Shown here piece by piece: positions 60,989 to 64,000 of a DNA stretch of 64,000 nucleotides (positions are counted from its first letter, which is position 1; every line of letters starts with the position of its first letter). Below the pieces are notes generated by a model. That model ran no database searches. It had not been told where the DNA came from and saw only the letters and a list, made by a program, of their open reading frames with translations. The DNA lies in assembly GCA_964574635.1 (NCBI GenBank), contig CAZNOG010000017.1, positions 1-64,000 on the forward strand, in the 5' to 3' direction. The stretch is from CAZNOG01 sp964574635. GTDB taxonomy: Bacteria; Bacteroidota; Bacteroidia; Flavobacteriales_D; Cryomorphaceae. A program made the translations under genes and the position numbers.

Positions 60989-62437
60989 TTATTGGGCGGA
61001 CTTGAACACCACCAGGAATTTGCGCACTGAAAACAAGCCCGTTGCAAAGAGAAACACCACGCCCACCACGGCCGACGACAACAACCGCAGGGCGGTGTCT
61101 TCGATGAAAACGTCGAGAACCAACGCGTTGAGCAAGTACGTGGTGATGGCGTACCCCACGAATTGAAGGATGAGGCGTACGTTGACGCCGAACCGGAAAT
61201 GCCGCACCACGAAGATCAGCTGCATCCCCCCGGCGAAGAGTTGCGTGCACATCGTGGCCAATGCCGCACCGAAGGCGCCGTACCGCGGAATCAACCATAC
61301 GTTCATGATCACGTTCAACCCGAGTCCGCCGAAGGATATGGCGTTGAGCGTGCGGAGGTTTTCGTTGGCGGTCATCAACGTGCCGTACACGTAAAACATG
61401 GCGATACCGAAAAAAGCGCCCATCAACGCCATAAAAGACAGCACCGCGCTTTCCGACACTTCGTCGTACCGCCAGTAGAGCACGAAATCGGAATTGAAAA
61501 AGAAAAACACCGTCGCCGCCAAAGCCGAGCCCAGCAACAATCGGGAGGACGTCTCGACCATGCTTTTGATCTCTCCGGGGTTTTCCTTGAGCAGTCGGGA
61601 GTAGATGGGCAGCAACAACACGGCAAACAGGTACGCGAACATGCCGGCCGCTTCGTAAAAGCGGTAGCCTTGGGCGTACTCGCCCACGGCGCGGCTGCCG
61701 GTCTCGGCGATCTGCTCGAGCATGATGCCGTCTATCCGGGTGTAAAGCGCACCGACGAACATGAACAGGGCGTAGGGGAAACTCTTGCGCAAAATCACCC
61801 ACGAAAACACGCGGTCGCTGTTCCACCTCAACTTTCCCGTGTGTTTGGCGAGCATCACCATCGCCACCAACAGGGTCAACCCGTAAGAAACCGTTTGGAG
61901 ATAGACGAACCACGTGATGTGAAACTCCCCGCCGGTGATGTTGGTGAACAGCAAAATACCGCAAAACACGATGAGCAGGCTCCGATCGAGGATGGAGATG
62001 AGGCTGTCCCGGCGAAAAAGGTGCAGCGCAGCCAGATTCGACCGGCTGAATTGGATGAAGGAAACCAATATCTGGTTGAAGGTCAGCACGCACAATATGA
62101 TGAAGGCCGTAACGTGGTACCCCAAAAGGAACCCGGCCCCCAAGGTGATGGCGGCGTAGACCAGCGACAATTTGGCTTTGATGCTCAGCAGCTTGGAAAA
62201 GTGCTTCGACAGCAGCTGCTCGTTCTGGGCGATGTTTCGGTTGTTGAAATTGTTGATGCCGAAATCGATCAGAATGTTGAACAAGAAGCTCAGGTTCAAC
62301 AAGGTGAAATACAATCCGTACTCTTCCGTACCCACCACATTCTGAACCTCCGCGTCGATGCCGAGAATGTAGAACGGCTTGACCAGAAGGTTGAGCAACA
62401 GCAGCAAGCCGAGGTTGGAAAGAAAAGTTCGTTGCAT
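60989..62437 (-). CDS. Wzx-type oligosaccharide flippase
   Basis: A 482-residue MOP/MATE-like flippase with about fourteen hydrophobic segments. Family features are the N-terminal FLSNLGLLLLLNLLVKPFYILGIDAEVQNVVG, TEEYGLYFTLLNLSFLFNILIDFGINNFNNR (the Wzx GYGxFF-like start of TM2), and MRKSFPYALFMFVGALYTRIDGIML-type sequence in the middle. It would move lipid-linked oligosaccharide across the inner membrane. The start is the ATG at 62437, not the preceding TTG. It precedes the Wzz gene by 54 bases. Confidence 0.9.
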   Translation of the reverse strand: MQRTFLSNLGLLLLLNLLVKPFYILGIDAEVQNVVGTEEYGLYFTLLNLSFLFNILIDFGINNFNNRNIAQNEQLLSKHFSKLLSIKAKLSLVYAAITLGAGFLLGYHVTAFIILCVLTFNQILVSFIQFSRSNLAALHLFRRDSLISILDRSLLIVFCGILLFTNITGGEFHITWFVYLQTVSYGLTLLVAMVMLAKHTGKLRWNSDRVFSWVILRKSFPYALFMFVGALYTRIDGIMLEQIAETGSRAVGEYAQGYRFYEAAGMFAYLFAVLLLPIYSRLLKENPGEIKSMVETSSRLLLGSALAATVFFFFNSDFVLYWRYDEVSESAVLSFMALMGAFFGIAMFYVYGTLMTANENLRTLNAISFGGLGLNVIMNVWLIPRYGAFGAALATMCTQLFAGGMQLIFVVRHFRFGVNVRLILQFVGYAITTYLLNALVLDVFIEDTALRLLSSAVVGVVFLFATGLFSVRKFLVVFKSAQ

Positions 62438-62525
62438 CAAATTCTACGGTTCCGAAGAAGTGGCTACAAAACTAATCAAGTTCCCCCACCGGTCGGCCCG
62501 GGGGCAGTCCCATAAATCTCCCGCC

Positions 62526-63653
62526 CTAACCCGATACGGTCCTTTCCACCGATTCCCGCAGCAGGCGGGCGGTGCGGTCCCAATGGAAAACTTGTCTTCG
62601 GGCATGTCCCTTCGTCACCAAATCTTCCCTCAGGGCGCGGTCTTTAAATATCCGCACCATGGCTTCGGCGATGGACTCGGGCCGGCGGGGTGAAACCAAG
62701 AGGGCCGCATCTCCCGCCACTTCGGGCATTGACGCCGCGTCGGCGGTGATCACCGCCGTGCCCGCCTGCATGGCTTCCACGATGGGAATCCCGAATCCCT
62801 CGTAATGGCTCACGTAGGTCAGCGCCAAGGCCGATCCCAGCAATCCGGCCAACTCCCGCACCCCCCGACGGCCCAAAAACACCACGTCTTGGCCGTAAGG
62901 CGACGAGTCGATCAGTTCTCGCAAACCTTTCTCCATGGAGTAGGTCTCGCCCACCACCACGTATTTTACCGTTTCGGAAACGCGTGCGCGAAACTCGAAA
63001 AAGCCGGCAACTTGATTCTTGAGGTTCTTGCGAGGGTGAATCAAACCCACGAAAAGTAAAAACGGCGCCCCGCCCGTGTACTTCGCCCTTACGGCTTCCT
63101 GCGCCTCTTCGGACAAAGGTTCGTACCGATTGTTGATGCCGTTGTACACCACGTCCACCTTTTCGGGAGCCACGCCGTAGTGCCGGCCCAACTCCGCTTT
63201 GGTAAATTCCGATACCGTGGCGATGCGCGTGGCGCGTTCGGCAAAACGCGGGAAAAAAGTCTTGTAGTACCTGAGAGTGAGGGGCGTGATGAATTCGGGA
63301 TGCACTTCGAAATTCAGGTCGTGCATCACCGGCAGGGATTTCACGTCGGTGCGCAGGCACAGCCAACCGTCGGGCGACAAAAACAGGTCCGGACGGTGCT
63401 TCTTCAACACGGCGCCCACGCCGTATTCAAAAAACAAGTACCACAACAGGGGGTGCCTCGCCTGAGGGTGAGCGACCACCGGCGTCACGTTGTCGCCGAA
63501 AATAAAATCCGGATGCGGGCGGCGGTCGAAGATGAATACGAATTCCGTTTCCGGCATCCACTCCACCAATCGGCGCAGCGTTTCGTACGAAAACCAACCG
63601 ATCCCCTCAAGCTTGTCCTTGATGAGCAAACGCGTGTTTACGGCGATCTTCAT
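62526..63653 (-). CDS. Glycosyltransferase family 4 protein (GT-B fold)
   Basis: A 375-residue glycosyltransferase that adds a sugar to the growing repeat unit. N-terminal MKIAVNTRLLIKDKLEGIGWFSYETLRRL is typical of GT4 enzymes of mannosyl/rhamnosyl type. The C-terminal half has LFVGLIHPRKNLKNQV, VFLGRRGVRELAGLLGSALALTYVSHYEGFGIPIVEAMQAG, with the EGFGIPxxE donor-binding motif, and VSPRRPESIAEAM. The donor sugar is not known. It follows the partial gene at the right edge by 14 bases. Confidence 0.92.
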   Translation of the reverse strand: MKIAVNTRLLIKDKLEGIGWFSYETLRRLVEWMPETEFVFIFDRRPHPDFIFGDNVTPVVAHPQARHPLLWYLFFEYGVGAVLKKHRPDLFLSPDGWLCLRTDVKSLPVMHDLNFEVHPEFITPLTLRYYKTFFPRFAERATRIATVSEFTKAELGRHYGVAPEKVDVVYNGINNRYEPLSEEAQEAVRAKYTGGAPFLLFVGLIHPRKNLKNQVAGFFEFRARVSETVKYVVVGETYSMEKGLRELIDSSPYGQDVVFLGRRGVRELAGLLGSALALTYVSHYEGFGIPIVEAMQAGTAVITADAASMPEVAGDAALLVSPRRPESIAEAMVRIFKDRALREDLVTKGHARRQVFHWDRTARLLRESVERTVSG

Positions 63654-63667
63654 TGCTCCAGGCGGCC

Positions 63668-64000
63668 TTACTCGGCCGATCCGCCCCTCTTGTCGATGAC
63701 AAAATTCATCCCGAAGAAAAAATACTCCCGCTTCACCGTGTTTTTTCTCCAGATGCGCTGCTCCTCGGCGATCACCTTCTCCCTCTCGGTCGAACGGTAC
63801 TTGCCGGGAAAAAAGTAGCGGATGTACTCGATGCTGTCTTCATCGAATTCAAAGGGCATGATGGAAAACTCCTTCTTCCATTTCCTCAGGCTGCGGGTGT
63901 TTTCGTTGCCCAGCAAAAAGTGCTCGTCGAGCTTCTCGTCGTACACCTCCACGATGCGCTTAAAGCCCCTTTCCTTGATATGCCGAATACGGGTAAACAC
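63668..64000 (-). CDS. Unknown protein of the polysaccharide operon (partial at right edge)
   Basis: The last 110 or so codons of a minus-strand frame that is still open at the window edge. The visible part is very basic and charged with no membrane segment: FTRIRHIKERGFKRIVEVYDE, NTRSLRKWKKEFSIMP, and EYIRYFFPGKYRSTEREKVIAEEQ, ending FGMNFVIDKRGGSAE. I do not recognise a family. Location directly before the GT4 gene makes a glycan-related role likely. Whether the GTG at the edge is the true start cannot be told. Confidence 0.55.
   Translation of the reverse strand: MFTRIRHIKERGFKRIVEVYDEKLDEHFLLGNENTRSLRKWKKEFSIMPFEFDEDSIEYIRYFFPGKYRSTEREKVIAEEQRIWRKNTVKREYFFFGMNFVIDKRGGSAE

Noticed and set aside
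61163..62515. 450-codon plus-strand open frame opposite the flippase gene
   Set aside because: Charged, Gln/His-rich antisense product; the minus strand encodes a typical multi-pass flippase.
1..64000. tRNA, rRNA and CRISPR arrays
   Set aside because: I looked for T-arm-like GGTTCGA patterns, rRNA cores and evenly spaced direct repeats by eye and found none; a covariance-model search would be decisive.

Overview
The window is chromosomal DNA from a member of the Bacteroidota, most likely a marine or aquatic Flavobacteriia-type organism. The evidence is gliding-motility genes gldF and gldG, a protein with a type IX secretion C-terminal sorting domain, Bacteroidota-only small families (DUF6728, DUF6952), a CzcA-TolC fusion pump, an S46 peptidase, and many TAnnTTTG boxes, the -7 element of the Bacteroidota housekeeping promoter. 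Base composition is moderately GC-rich except for one visibly AT-rich block at about 11.0-18.6 kb. No tRNA, rRNA, CRISPR array or insertion sequence was recognised.

Layout. 0-11 kb: the end of an ECF-like sigma factor gene, an S41 processing protease, a DUF1573 protein, DUF6728, uvrB, a FkbM-type methyltransferase, a nucleoside phosphorylase, a SirB1-type protein, and a DegT aminotransferase coupled to a small sugar transferase. 11-18.6 kb: an accessory island holding a 984-residue protein of unknown function, a patatin-like phospholipase, a lipoprotein, a duplicated 3' end of the patatin gene, a second diverged lipoprotein and a third patatin vestige. 18.7-24 kb: dnaN, a DUF4340 protein, gldG and gldF, then a pterin dehydratase. 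24-30.4 kb: a heavy-metal efflux operon (His-rich secreted peptide, RND-TolC fusion, adaptor). 30-42 kb: an S46 dipeptidyl-peptidase coupled to a membrane J-protein, two envelope proteins sharing SPOR-like modules, an MBOAT/SGNH acylation pair, a thioredoxin/DUF6952 pair and mazG. 41-48 kb: a PagL-like protein with a DUF2807-like lipoprotein, an NqrM-like peptide facing apbE, a CPBP membrane protease, a DUF2911 protein, a 25-residue-repeat protein and a dienoyl-CoA-reductase-like SDR. 48-58 kb: an M43 protease with a sorting domain, two tandem M1 peptidases, and lpxD overlapping a GAF/SpoIIE-type phosphatase. 58-64 kb: a polysaccharide cluster on the minus strand (Wzy/ligase, Wzz, Wzx, glycosyltransferase) running off the right edge.

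The most interesting part is the 11-18.6 kb island. The unit (patatin C-terminal segment + lipoprotein) is repeated with an almost perfect repeat of about 0.8 kb followed by diverged lipoprotein sequence, the architecture left by duplicating effector/immunity modules. I propose a lipase effector with lipoprotein antagonists plus a large companion protein. This is inference: no secretion apparatus is visible nearby. Second, a dispersed motif GGGTTTTTGTGGG(T/C)G recurs in four intergenic gaps. In two of them it lies beside a GC-rich imperfect hairpin of about 90-115 nt, which suggests a small structured repeat family.
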